64,000 nt of DNA from Colwellia psychrerythraea 34H. GTDB lineage: Bacteria > Pseudomonadota > Gammaproteobacteria > Enterobacterales > Alteromonadaceae. Below the pieces are notes generated by a model. The model did not search any database. It saw only the letters and a program-made list of their open reading frames with translations, and had not been told where the DNA came from. The stretch is taken from positions 5,022,001-5,086,000 of the forward strand of contig NC_003910.7 of the NCBI RefSeq assembly GCF_000012325.1, written 5' to 3'. Every line of letters begins with the position of its first letter. Position 1 is the first letter of the stretch. Shown piece after piece: positions 40,692 to 48,495 of this stretch. The position numbers were made by a program, and so were the translations under genes.

Positions 40692-41004
40692 TTCACATCA
40701 ATGGACTGAGCTATTAAACTTAGTCCTTTGACAACACCTATTCTTAATTTCTTCAAACACAGACTTCTACATTAGAATCTTTTCATCAAAGCTGCTGATA
40801 GCTAAATAGCTTTACCTAACGTTTACTCTTCTCTTGAACTTACACAGACGAATATTAATCAGGTAATGATTAACCTGTAATAACGACTCTGTAATACTGA
40901 AAATTTAGTGCTACTAAACGGATTAATTAATCACAAAAAAAAACGCTTGCACAAAGCAAGCGTTATTATATCAAGTATTTTTTATATTCAGAAAAAGTGG
41001 CTAC
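40692..41004. other. Gene-free stretch between GH9 and nusG
   Basis: The convergent ends of the GH9 gene and the secE-nusG operon meet here. Only the nusG terminator at 40934-40964 is recognisable; no comparable terminator for the GH9 gene is seen. Confidence 0.6.
40934..40964 (-). terminator. Intrinsic terminator after nusG
   Basis: AACGCTTGC and GCAAGCGTT form a nine-base stem with loop ACAAA, followed by a run of T on the minus strand. Its presence shows that secE-nusG and rplKAJL are independent transcripts here. Confidence 0.92.
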
Positions 41005-41607
41005 TTAGCTACCCTTCTCAACTTGACCAAATTCTAAATCAACTGGCGTTGAACGACCAAAGATAAGTACAGATACTTTGATACGGTTTTTCTCGTAATC
41101 AAGTTCTTCAACTACACCATTAAAGTCAGCGAATGGTCCGTCAATAACACGAATAACTTCACCTGGTTCAAACAATGTCTTAGGCTTCGGCTTATCTGTT
41201 TCTTCAAGACGTTGTAAAATACGATCCGCTTCTTTCTTGGTAATCGGTGCAGGACGATCACTTGTACCACCAATAAAGCCAAGAACACGTGGAACACTTT
41301 TCACTAAATGCCAAGCATCAACATCCATTTCCATTTGTACTAAAACGTATCCAGGGAAAAACTTACGTGAGCTTTTACGCTTTTGACCTGCGCGCATTTC
41401 TACTACTTCTTCAGTAGGAACTAAAATCTCACCGAATTTCTCTTGTAAACCGTGGATTTCAATGTGCTCAAGCAATGTTTTTTGAACGCGACCTTCATAA
41501 CCAGAAAATGCTTGTACTACGTACCAACGCAATTTCGGATTTTGATTAACTTTCTTTTCTTCGCCTTCAGGAGAGATATTTTCTTCTGACATATTTTCTT
41601 CAGACAT
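41005..41607 (-). CDS. nusG: Transcription termination/antitermination factor NusG
   Basis: Binds RNA polymerase and couples it to Rho or to the ribosome via S10. The NGN domain begins [15 protein letters not shown], and the C-terminal KOW domain contains [20 protein letters not shown]. The frame extends far upstream, but the start at 41607 lies two bases after the secE stop and gives 200 residues. The first ten residues are a duplication, [10 protein letters not shown], from a 15-bp tandem repeat that also duplicates the start codon, so initiation at 41592 is possible. Confidence 0.95.
   Translation of the reverse strand: MSEENMSEENISPEGEEKKVNQNPKLRWYVVQAFSGYEGRVQKTLLEHIEIHGLQEKFGEILVPTEEVVEMRAGQKRKSSRKFFPGYVLVQMEMDVDAWHLVKSVPRVLGFIGGTSDRPAPITKKEADRILQRLEETDKPKPKTLFEPGEVIRVIDGPFADFNGVVEELDYEKNRIKVSVLIFGRSTPVDLEFGQVEKGS
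41578..41607 (-). repeat. 15-bp tandem repeat at the nusG start
   Basis: ATGTCTGAAGAAAAT and ATGTCAGAAGAAAAT lie in tandem with one mismatch and each offers an in-frame ATG. Residues encoded after them (ISPEG...) form a short acidic extension not found in E. coli NusG. Confidence 0.85.
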
Positions 41608-41609
41608 AA

Positions 41610-41990
41610 CTAAACCTGCATACCTGTAACTAAACCAACTAACCAGAATAGAACGGAGTCTAATCCCCAAAGTAGTAATGACATCAATAAAGTCACTACT
41701 AATACAATACCTGTCGTCTGTACGGCTTCTTGGCGTGTTGGCCAAACAACTTTACGTACTTCAGTACGAGCTTCTTTTGCAAATATAGCAGCATTACGAC
41801 CTTTTTCAGTTTGTAATGCAATTAAACCAGCAATACCAACCATTGCCACAACAGCCACTGCTCTAATTAATACTGACTCTTCACCGTAAACGTAATTACC
41901 CGCAACAGCACCCGCTAAAAGTAAGAAAATAACTCCCCACTTTACTGCATCGAAAGAACTGCTTGGTTGCTCTTCTGTACTTGCATTCAT
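41610..41990 (-). CDS. secE: Protein translocase subunit SecE
   Basis: Essential component of the SecYEG inner-membrane channel. It has 126 residues in the three-helix form typical of gammaproteobacteria: helices at about 16-33, 36-55 and 94-118, with the conserved amphipathic segment [20 protein letters not shown] before the last helix. It follows tRNA-Trp on the same strand and precedes nusG by two bases. Confidence 0.94.
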   Translation of the reverse strand: MNASTEEQPSSSFDAVKWGVIFLLLAGAVAGNYVYGEESVLIRAVAVVAMVGIAGLIALQTEKGRNAAIFAKEARTEVRKVVWPTRQEAVQTTGIVLVVTLLMSLLLWGLDSVLFWLVGLVTGMQV

Positions 41991-42083
41991 AATTCTATTC
42001 CGTATTTATCTACTTTCTAATAACACGACTTGCAAACACAAGTCGCTTAAACATAAATGAAATCATCTATGTTTACTCAAAAA

Positions 42084-42160
42084 TGGCAGGGGTGGAGAGA
42101 CTCGAACTCCCAACCATCGGTTTTGGAGACCGCTGTTCTACCAATTGGAACTACACCCCT
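42084..42160 (-). tRNA. tRNA-Trp (anticodon CCA)
   Basis: On the minus strand AGGGGTG pairs with CACCCCT in the acceptor stem. The anticodon loop TCTCCAAAA gives CCA, the T loop reads TTCGAGT, and 3' CCA is encoded after discriminator G. It lies between tufB and secE, the same place as in Pseudomonas-type genomes. Confidence 0.96.
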
Positions 42161-42246
42161 ACAGATTGCTTATAAAGCAATAGTTACACTTATCAGGTGA
42201 ATCTTAGTTTTTTGGGAAATAAGAGATACTCGAGAAGTGAGGCGCT

Positions 42247-42274
42247 ATTATACTCAGCCCAGTGTTTTACTCAA
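42247..42274 (-). promoter_or_regulatory. Sigma-70 promoter of tRNA-Trp-secE-nusG
   Basis: On the minus strand -35 TTGAGT (42274-42269), 16-base spacer, -10 TATAAT (42252-42247), followed by a GC-rich AGCGCC discriminator as is common for stringently controlled stable RNA promoters. Confidence 0.78.
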
Positions 42275-42319
42275 GAAGTATTTGATGTATTGGCTAAGAT
42301 AAGCCGTTTCTCTGCAATA

Positions 42320-42366
42320 GCATCTTTAAATAATCAGAACATGATTATTTAAAACGCAATAGATGC
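42320..42366. repeat. Long inverted repeat upstream of the tRNA-Trp promoter
   Basis: TTTAAATAATC and GATTATTTAAA form a perfect 11-base stem around AGAACAT, closed outside by GCATC/GATGC. It lies between the tufB terminator and the next promoter; role unknown. Confidence 0.6.
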
Positions 42367-42477
42367 TCAACTAGCCTTCTTAAGAAATACTATTTCGTAT
42401 TATTGAAACCCGGTCACTCATTTAAAATGCGACTCTATACTGTTGGAAGTTTCTTTCCAGCGTTAAATTATGCGCAC

Positions 42478-42501
42478 AAAAAAGGCCGCGTTAGCGACCT
42501 T
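42478..42501 (-). terminator. Intrinsic terminator of tufB
   Basis: Its hairpin AAGGTCGC-TAAC-GCGGCCTT and following U-run are the same as after tufA. Confidence 0.93.
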
Positions 42502-42546
42502 CTTTATTCAGTACTATTTCTAATATGAATTTGTGTTTTAACAGAT

Positions 42547-42610
42547 GATTTAACAAGACGTTGGCACGGAGTTGACGCTAGTCAATGAGTACCAACAACG
42601 ACGTTAAATC
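42547..42610 (-). repeat. Long hairpin in the tufB 3' untranslated region
   Basis: The core TTGGCAC-GGAG-TTGAC-GCTA-GTCAA-TGA-GTACCAA (42561-42595) is closed by perfect outer arms GATTTAAC/GTTAAATC. The core matches that after tufA; the outer core pairs are TTGG/CCAA here and GAAG/CTTC there, a compensatory change. Confidence 0.78.
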
Positions 42611-42625
42611 GATGTTAAAGACAAA

Positions 42626-43810
42626 TTAAGCCATAATCTTAGAAACAACACCAGCACCAACAGTACGACCACCTTCACGGATTGCGAAGCGTAAACCTTC
42701 GTCCATCGCTACTGGGTTGATTAGCTCAACAACAAACTTAAGGTTGTCACCAGGCATTACCATTTCAACACCTTCAGGAAGCTCTACAGCACCTGTGATA
42801 TCTGTTGTACGGAAGTAAAACTGTGGACGGTATCCTTTAAAGAATGGAGTATGACGACCACCTTCATCTTTAGAAAGAACATAAACTTCTGATTCGAATT
42901 TAGTGTGAGGTAAGATTGAACCTGGAGCACAAAGTACTTGACCACGTTCAACATCTTCACGCTTAAGACCACGTAGAAGAACACCACAGTTTTCGCCAGC
43001 ACGACCTTCGTCAAGAAGCTTACGGAACATTTCAACACCTGTACAAGTTGATTTTTGTGTATCACGGATACCAACAACTTCTACTTCTTCACCAATTTTG
43101 ATGATACCACGTTCAACACGACCTGTTACAACTGTACCACGACCTGAGATTGAGAATACATCTTCGATAGGCATGATGAATGCTCCGTCGATTGCACGCT
43201 CTGGCTCTGGAATGTAAGTATCAAGTGCATCAGCAAGCTCAATGATTTTCGCTTCCCATGCTTCATCGCCTTGAAGAGCGCCTAAAGCAGAACCTTGAAT
43301 TACCGGTAAGTCATCACCTGGGAAATCATATTCAGAAAGAAGTTCACGAACTTCCATTTCTACTAATTCTAATAATTCTTCATCATCTACAACGTCACAT
43401 TTGTTCATGAAAACGATGATGAAAGGAACACCAACTTGGCGAGACAATAAGATGTGTTCACGTGTTTGTGGCATAGGACCATCTGTAGCAGCAACTACTA
43501 AGATAGCGCCATCCATTTGTGCAGCACCAGTGATCATATTTTTGATATAATCGGCGTGACCAGGACAATCTACGTGTGCATAGTGACGTGCTTCAGTATC
43601 GTATTCGATGTGAGAAGTATTAATTGTAATACCACGTTCACGTTCTTCAGGAGCGTTATCGATTTGTGCGAAATCTTTAACTTCACCACCGTGAACTTTA
43701 GTTAATACCGCAGAGATAGCGGCTGTTAAAGTAGTTTTACCGTGATCAACGTGTCCAATAGTACCAACATTTACATGTGGTTTATTACGTTCAAATTTTT
43801 CTTTAGCCAT
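42626..43810 (-). CDS. tufB: Elongation factor Tu (copy B)
   Basis: Same 394-residue protein as tufA, with all GTPase motifs intact. It lies downstream of four tRNA genes, the tRNA-tufB arrangement known from E. coli (thrU-tyrU-glyT-thrT-tufB) and Pseudomonas. The upstream and most downstream flanks differ from tufA, while the coding sequence differs at few synonymous sites, which suggests ongoing gene conversion. A GAGG lies upstream of the ATG in the leader. Confidence 0.97.
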   Translation of the reverse strand: MAKEKFERNKPHVNVGTIGHVDHGKTTLTAAISAVLTKVHGGEVKDFAQIDNAPEERERGITINTSHIEYDTEARHYAHVDCPGHADYIKNMITGAAQMDGAILVVAATDGPMPQTREHILLSRQVGVPFIIVFMNKCDVVDDEELLELVEMEVRELLSEYDFPGDDLPVIQGSALGALQGDEAWEAKIIELADALDTYIPEPERAIDGAFIMPIEDVFSISGRGTVVTGRVERGIIKIGEEVEVVGIRDTQKSTCTGVEMFRKLLDEGRAGENCGVLLRGLKREDVERGQVLCAPGSILPHTKFESEVYVLSKDEGGRHTPFFKGYRPQFYFRTTDITGAVELPEGVEMVMPGDNLKFVVELINPVAMDEGLRFAIREGGRTVGAGVVSKIMA

Positions 43811-43892
43811 TGTAAGATACCTCTGGGTATAGTAATTATTTACTGTTTAAGTTTGATATTTAATTTGAGATAAGGATAGATTAATCTAGGAA

Positions 43893-43968
43893 TGGTGCTG
43901 ATAGGCAGATTCGAACTGCCGACCTCACCCTTACCAAGGGTGCGCTCTACCAACTGAGCCATATCAGC
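43893..43968 (-). tRNA. tRNA-Thr (anticodon GGT)
   Basis: On the minus strand GCTGATA pairs with TATCAGC, the anticodon loop CTTGGTAAG gives GGT, and CCA is encoded at the 3' end. It is the last tRNA before tufB. Confidence 0.96.
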
Positions 43969-43984
43969 ATTCATATACAAAGAT

Positions 43985-44058
43985 TGGAGCGGGCGGCGAG
44001 AATCGAACTCGCAGCTTTAGCTTGGAAGGCTAAGGTATTACCACTATACGACGCCCGC
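43985..44058 (-). tRNA. tRNA-Gly (anticodon TCC)
   Basis: On the minus strand GCGGGCG pairs with CGCCCGC, the anticodon loop CTTCCAA gives TCC, and CCA is encoded. The 74-nucleotide length and short D-loop fit tRNA-Gly. Confidence 0.96.
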
Positions 44059-44119
44059 GTTTTCTATCAGATATCTTTTTTTTTGAACTATACTTTTCAA
44101 CAAAGTATAACTCGAAAGA

Positions 44120-44204
44120 TGGTGGAGGGAGGTGGATTCGAACCACCGAAGGCTGAGCCGTCAGATTTACAGTCTGATCCCTTTGGCCACTCGGGAACCC
44201 CTCC
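44120..44204 (-). tRNA. tRNA-Tyr (anticodon GTA)
   Basis: An 85-nucleotide class II tRNA with a long variable arm. On the minus strand GGAGGGG pairs with the CCCTCC-containing 3' acceptor strand, the anticodon loop CTGTAAA gives GTA, and CCA is encoded. Confidence 0.95.
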
Positions 44205-44264
44205 ACTTTAAGCCTATACCTTTTCCAAGGTACCCTATAAAAGCATTGCTTTAATAAGTATTAA

Positions 44265-44340
<76 letters not shown>

Positions 44341-44359
44341 ACTACATTAAGTGGTGCGA

Positions 44360-44388
44360 ATTCTAGTGTAATGTTTTACGCCTTGCAA
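44360..44388 (-). promoter_or_regulatory. Sigma-70 promoter of the tRNA-tufB operon
   Basis: On the minus strand -35 TTGCAA (44388-44383), 17-base spacer, -10 TAGAAT (44365-44360). It lies 20 bases before the first tRNA, a normal distance for a stable RNA operon. Confidence 0.82.
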
Positions 44389-44501
44389 TAGCTAAATTCA
44401 AATATTTTGCACTTTTTTCATCTTTATTGTTTGTTTGATGGTTTTTCATTCAAAGGAAGGTCGTTTTTGCTGCTCAACGGCTTGTTACTGGTGGTTAAAG
44501 T

Positions 44502-44530
44502 AAAAAATCCGACACTGTTAAATGTCGGAT
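44502..44530 (-). terminator. Intrinsic terminator of the DUF2726 gene
   Basis: ATCCGACA and TGTCGGAT form an eight-base stem with an eight-base loop, followed by UUUUUU on the minus strand. Confidence 0.88.
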
Positions 44531-44615
44531 CTCTTTATTTTTCTTTGTTAGGACATATTTTTGGCTATATTTCTTACTATATATAGCCGTGTTATCCCTT
44601 AATTAAATGCAATGC

Positions 44616-45299
44616 TTAGTGTGATAAGGAGGAAGCTGGCATTCCACCTAATTGTCCTGCTGACATTTGTGGCATTATTGGCGTTTGTTGATCAACTTGT
44701 GCTCTAGCCGCTGCCGCTGTTAAAGCGCCAACTGATTTATTTCGTGCTCTCACCATAGGAGCCGGGATGATACGACCCTTTATTTTCGGTTCAGGTGCAA
44801 AGTTAGCCGCCGATTTACCCAAGAGGCGAGTATGGATACAAGATCTAATTTCTTCTAATGTGTAATTGGCTTTTACTTTAATACGAAGGTGTGGAATTGA
44901 AGCGGCTTCTAAACTACCACTCACAAACCAGTCTTTTTTAATTTTATAACCTCGGCCCTGCGTATCGACTAAATCAATCGCGCCAAGTAGTTTCATAGTG
45001 CTACGATCACAAATAACAAAATCTAAGTATTTGGTTTCAGCACTTTTTGCTGCCGTTTGACTGGCTCGACTTGAGACTCCATTGCGTATCGTTACCACAT
45101 CACTGAGCCTGACGCGATTCAGCACACGGTATTTCGCACCTAATGCTTGTTCAACAAGATTTTGGAAGTTTTTTTCTGCGGGTGTAAAAATTGCTTTTTT
45201 ACTATCAAAAGGAAAAGGAAAGCTATTGTCATTTAAACGACTTGCTAACACGGCAACAATTACCACTAAGGTAATCAAGGTAAATAATATCAGTTCCAT
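44616..45299 (-). CDS. DUF2726 domain membrane-anchored protein
   Basis: A 227-residue protein with one N-terminal transmembrane helix (residues 3-20) and a DUF2726 domain (about 40-165). The domain shows FTPAEKNFQNLVEQALG, YRVLNRVRLSDVV and YLDFVICDRSTMKLLGAIDL, a restriction-endonuclease-like fold pattern in which D, E and K could be catalytic. The tail is Ala/Met/Gln-rich and low in complexity. The function is unknown; the domain is often linked with topoisomerase-type zinc ribbons, absent here. Monocistronic with its own terminator. Confidence 0.8.
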   Translation of the reverse strand: MELILFTLITLVVIVAVLASRLNDNSFPFPFDSKKAIFTPAEKNFQNLVEQALGAKYRVLNRVRLSDVVTIRNGVSSRASQTAAKSAETKYLDFVICDRSTMKLLGAIDLVDTQGRGYKIKKDWFVSGSLEAASIPHLRIKVKANYTLEEIRSCIHTRLLGKSAANFAPEPKIKGRIIPAPMVRARNKSVGALTAAAARAQVDQQTPIMPQMSAGQLGGMPASSLSH

Positions 45300-45491
45300 A
45301 CATTTCTCCAGCGATTCAAATTCTTGACGCTTTCTCTCTATTAGAGAATAAACGTACTACTTAACCTTGATTAAGCAAAATTTGTGCCGAAGATCGATGT
45401 TTAGAAAGGTTTATTAAGATATGATTTTGAATAATACTTATTTAAGAAATAGATGCAGCGTCAAATACTGCACCTATATAGTAGTATTAAT

Positions 45492-46136
45492 TTAGGCAGG
45501 GTATTTTTCTTCTAACGCTTGGTATAATTGCTGCTGAAAATCTTCTGCACCAGTATCTAAAGTAGTAACTAGCTTTGCTAATACTTCATTATCTTCTTCA
45601 CCGTGCCACTCTTTAATATAACTACCCTCTTTATAACCGTGGTCTTGGCGGAAAAAGTTTAGTGTATTTTTACCTACATATTGTCTGAATAATTCATCTA
45701 GATCCATATTCATTAACGACATGCAGTCAGCTAAAGCTTTGGCATCAAAAGCTCTACTTGTAACAGCAGCCGATGCTAAGTTTTCTAGCGCTATTTTAAA
45801 GTCACTTTCTGCCGTACCTTGGTGTAATTCTTTTGAAAGTTCACTGGCAATTAATTCGGCACTATCACCAGACATTAAACGTAAACTCAAACCAAAGTGA
45901 AAAATATCAACGAGTTCTAATTGCACTTGAGCGATGTCAATTTCTTGGTGTTTCCACCATTTCCAACCATGATGGTCTAACATCTCAGCACATTCTACCC
46001 AAATTGCACGATACCATTCATAGCCATTTTCACGCCAAGTGTCACTAACACGACTGTTCATCGCATCTTGCATGACCAGCATTTGGCTAATTTGTTTCTC
46101 GGCTATAGAGAGTGCAGTTGATAGTTTTTCGCTCAT
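45492..46136 (-). CDS. Dimeric dUTP diphosphatase (all-alpha NTP pyrophosphatase)
   Basis: Predicted to hydrolyse dUTP to dUMP and pyrophosphate, keeping uracil out of DNA and feeding thymidylate synthesis. The all-alpha motif is visible: WVECAEMLDHHGWKWWK (about 37-53) supplies the first acidic pair and LELVDIFHFGLSL (about 64-76) the second, then KNTLNFFRQDHGYKEGSY near the C-terminus. This is the dimeric dUTPase family (dUTPase_2), unrelated to the trimeric Dut. I chose the start at 46136 (MSEKLSTAL) because the 20 extra residues upstream are not family-like and GAG lies six bases before the ATG. Confidence 0.85.
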   Translation of the reverse strand: MSEKLSTALSIAEKQISQMLVMQDAMNSRVSDTWRENGYEWYRAIWVECAEMLDHHGWKWWKHQEIDIAQVQLELVDIFHFGLSLRLMSGDSAELIASELSKELHQGTAESDFKIALENLASAAVTSRAFDAKALADCMSLMNMDLDELFRQYVGKNTLNFFRQDHGYKEGSYIKEWHGEEDNEVLAKLVTTLDTGAEDFQQQLYQALEEKYPA

Positions 46137-46375
46137 GTATTTCTCAAATAATAATGTTAGTACTGTTATTTTGCCGTAGCTGATAGCTTGTGACAAGTAT
46201 TATACTAAACGGATTAACTTATTGACCAAGTTAGCGCTACATCAGCTCGAAAGGTATTAGCTGTTTCTTTTGCTTTAAGAGTGGCTTTATGACTATATTA
46301 GGTAGGTAAAACTCTTCTCCCTCTGCTTATTGTTACCATATCACCAAGTAAACGAGTTAGCTCAAGGAAAGTTCT

Positions 46376-47254
46376 ATGAAGTATTTAGACAATAACCTAC
46401 TACTTAACTCCGTCATTGATCTCATTGATGATTTGATTTTTTATAAAGATAAACACTTCAGATATATTGGCTGTAATACTGCTTTCCTCAACTTTGTCGG
46501 CAAAAAAGCTGAGGACCTTATAGGCAAGGATGATTTTGAAATATTTGATCATGACTTGGCTTGCCTATTCAGAAAGCACGACAAACTCATGCTAGCTGAA
46601 GGTAGTGTCAGATCCAATGAAGAATGGGTTGTCTATCCTAATAACAACAAAGTTTATCTGTTAACCAAAAAAATTCCTTTTGTTTATGATGGTATTAACA
46701 CCGGAATTTTAGGCATTAGTCGTGATATCACTTCGTTAGAGAAAGCCAACCAACAATTAAAGCAACAAACATTATTGGATGAACTTACACAGATAAAAAA
46801 CAGAAAAGCATATAACCTTAAAATTAAATCTTTACTCGCTGTTTTTGAGCGTTACCAAACCCCTTTCTCAATTATCAGCATAGATATTGATGATTTTAAA
46901 AATATTAATGACAACTTTGGTCATGATGTTGGCGATACGGTATTACGGAGTTTTGGTGCGCTTATCGAGAAAAATATTCGAGAAACTGACCATCTATTTA
47001 GAATTGGCGGTGAAGAATTTGTCATTTTATCAGAGTCAAAAACTAAAGTTGATGCGATTCAGTTAGCCGAAAAATTAAGAAAAATTGTGGCTTTTAATAC
47101 TATTCTTACCGATATTAATATCACCATCAGTTTAGGTATTTGTGAAGTAACTACTGGTGATGGTCCCAACTCTATAGCTAAGCGAGTTGATAATTTACTT
47201 TATGAAGCGAAGTCCCATGGAAAAAATAAAGTGACTTATCATTCAGTAACATAA
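46376..47254 (+). CDS. PAS-GGDEF diguanylate cyclase
   Basis: A soluble 292-residue protein. An N-terminal PAS domain (about 10-120, FYKDKHFRYIGCN and GISRDITSLEKAN) precedes a GGDEF domain (130-290). The active site is GGEEF at 211-215, and the inhibitory I-site RETD (202-205) is five residues upstream, so product inhibition by cyclic-di-GMP is expected. The enzyme should make cyclic-di-GMP in response to a signal at the PAS domain. AAGGAAAG precedes the ATG. No phosphodiesterase is nearby. Confidence 0.93.
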   Translation: MKYLDNNLLLNSVIDLIDDLIFYKDKHFRYIGCNTAFLNFVGKKAEDLIGKDDFEIFDHDLACLFRKHDKLMLAEGSVRSNEEWVVYPNNNKVYLLTKKIPFVYDGINTGILGISRDITSLEKANQQLKQQTLLDELTQIKNRKAYNLKIKSLLAVFERYQTPFSIISIDIDDFKNINDNFGHDVGDTVLRSFGALIEKNIRETDHLFRIGGEEFVILSESKTKVDAIQLAEKLRKIVAFNTILTDINITISLGICEVTTGDGPNSIAKRVDNLLYEAKSHGKNKVTYHSVT

Positions 47255-47310
47255 AATTTCAATTTATAGTTCAAATTCATGGGCAGACCTTACTGTTTGA
47301 TATGCTCACT

Positions 47311-48348
47311 TTAACTGAACAGTTTTTTCCTTACCATAGCGCGATAAGCTTTCGGCGTTAAATGTAAGTCTTTCTTAAATAATCGAGTTAAATGTCCTTG
47401 ATCTTGATAACCCACCTGATCTGCTATTTCTTGAATAGTTAAATTACTTGATGCCAATAGTTCTTTTGCTGTTTCTATTCTTAACTGCTGCCAGTATTGT
47501 GTCGCACGAACGCCCGTTGCCGCTTTGAACCGGCGGGTAAATGAGCGTTGACTCATACCAAATTGCTTAGCAATTTCTGTCAGGGTTAATTCAGTATTTA
47601 AATTTGTCCGTAGCCAAAATTGAATTTCAGCAATCAATTCATCCGCATGCCTATCACCCGATCCCTCCAAATAACGTTGTTCCTCATAAGGCTTGCGTAT
47701 TTCATGGGAGAAATTTCGTTCTACATTTTGTGCCGCTTCTTTACCGTAATGCTGAGCGATTAGGTGAACAATAATGTCTGCCAATGCATTTAAGCTAGCT
47801 GCACAATAAATACGTTCAGATTGCGTAATAAAGAAATCGGGCTTTAAATCAACTTGTGGATAGTCTCGCTTAAATTGCTCAACATAATGCCAATGCGTGG
47901 TTGCTGAGTGATTATCTAATAAACCTGACTCTGCCAAAAAGCACACCCCAGTGCCAACACCAATTAAAGTACTTCCTTGCTGCCAGCAATGCTTTAACCA
48001 AGCAACTAATTTTTCATGACTTTTAAGTACGGGGCGAGGATTACGCCACAAACTGGGCACAATAATAATATCAGGTGGGGTTGATTTAACTAATAATTCA
48101 CTATCAAGGGTGATATCGGCAACCATGGTAATGCCTGCACGTGACTTTATTTTAACTGACGATTCACTTAAAAATTGCGTGTCTAGTTTTAATACTGATT
48201 TATCATAACGCCTAGCAAAAGCCTCACCAGCGAGTAACATCTCTATGGGTAAAGTAACTCCCGTGGCTAATACATGCGGATAAATAACTAAATTTACCGT
48301 TAACTTATTTGTTAGATAATCTATTTTTATCCGCTTATTAGGCATCAT
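47311..48348 (-). CDS. GlxA-family transcriptional regulator (DJ-1/PfpI plus AraC HTH)
   Basis: A 345-residue regulator. The N-terminal DJ-1/PfpI-like domain (about 15-200) includes the nucleophile-elbow region VGTGVCFLAESGLLD; the C-terminal AraC-type domain (about 240-340) has the two helix-turn-helices, with FGMSQRSFTRRFKAATG and IADQVGYQDQGHLTRLFKK. Family members often control catabolic genes for choline, carnitine or arginine. It is divergent from fabY with 147 bases between start codons, so fabY or its own gene could be the target; the ligand is unknown. Confidence 0.87.
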   Translation of the reverse strand: MMPNKRIKIDYLTNKLTVNLVIYPHVLATGVTLPIEMLLAGEAFARRYDKSVLKLDTQFLSESSVKIKSRAGITMVADITLDSELLVKSTPPDIIIVPSLWRNPRPVLKSHEKLVAWLKHCWQQGSTLIGVGTGVCFLAESGLLDNHSATTHWHYVEQFKRDYPQVDLKPDFFITQSERIYCAASLNALADIIVHLIAQHYGKEAAQNVERNFSHEIRKPYEEQRYLEGSGDRHADELIAEIQFWLRTNLNTELTLTEIAKQFGMSQRSFTRRFKAATGVRATQYWQQLRIETAKELLASSNLTIQEIADQVGYQDQGHLTRLFKKDLHLTPKAYRAMVRKKLFS

Positions 48349-48495
48349 TCCTTTCCTTTTCGTTATTTTTGGCCATTATTGCATACTACAAGGCCATTTT
48401 GGCTTATTATTATTTTGAGGAGTCATTAGAATAGACACTATCAAACGCAATACGACTATTTTGCATTTATTCAAATTCTTTAAGTGGATTATTAC

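Larger units (their letters stand above)
42161..42625. other. Gene-free stretch between tRNA-Trp and tufB
   Basis: It contains the tRNA-Trp/secE/nusG promoter (42247-42274), a long inverted repeat (42320-42366), the tufB terminator (42478-42501) and the tufB 3' hairpin (42547-42610). I see no coding sequence. Confidence 0.75.
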
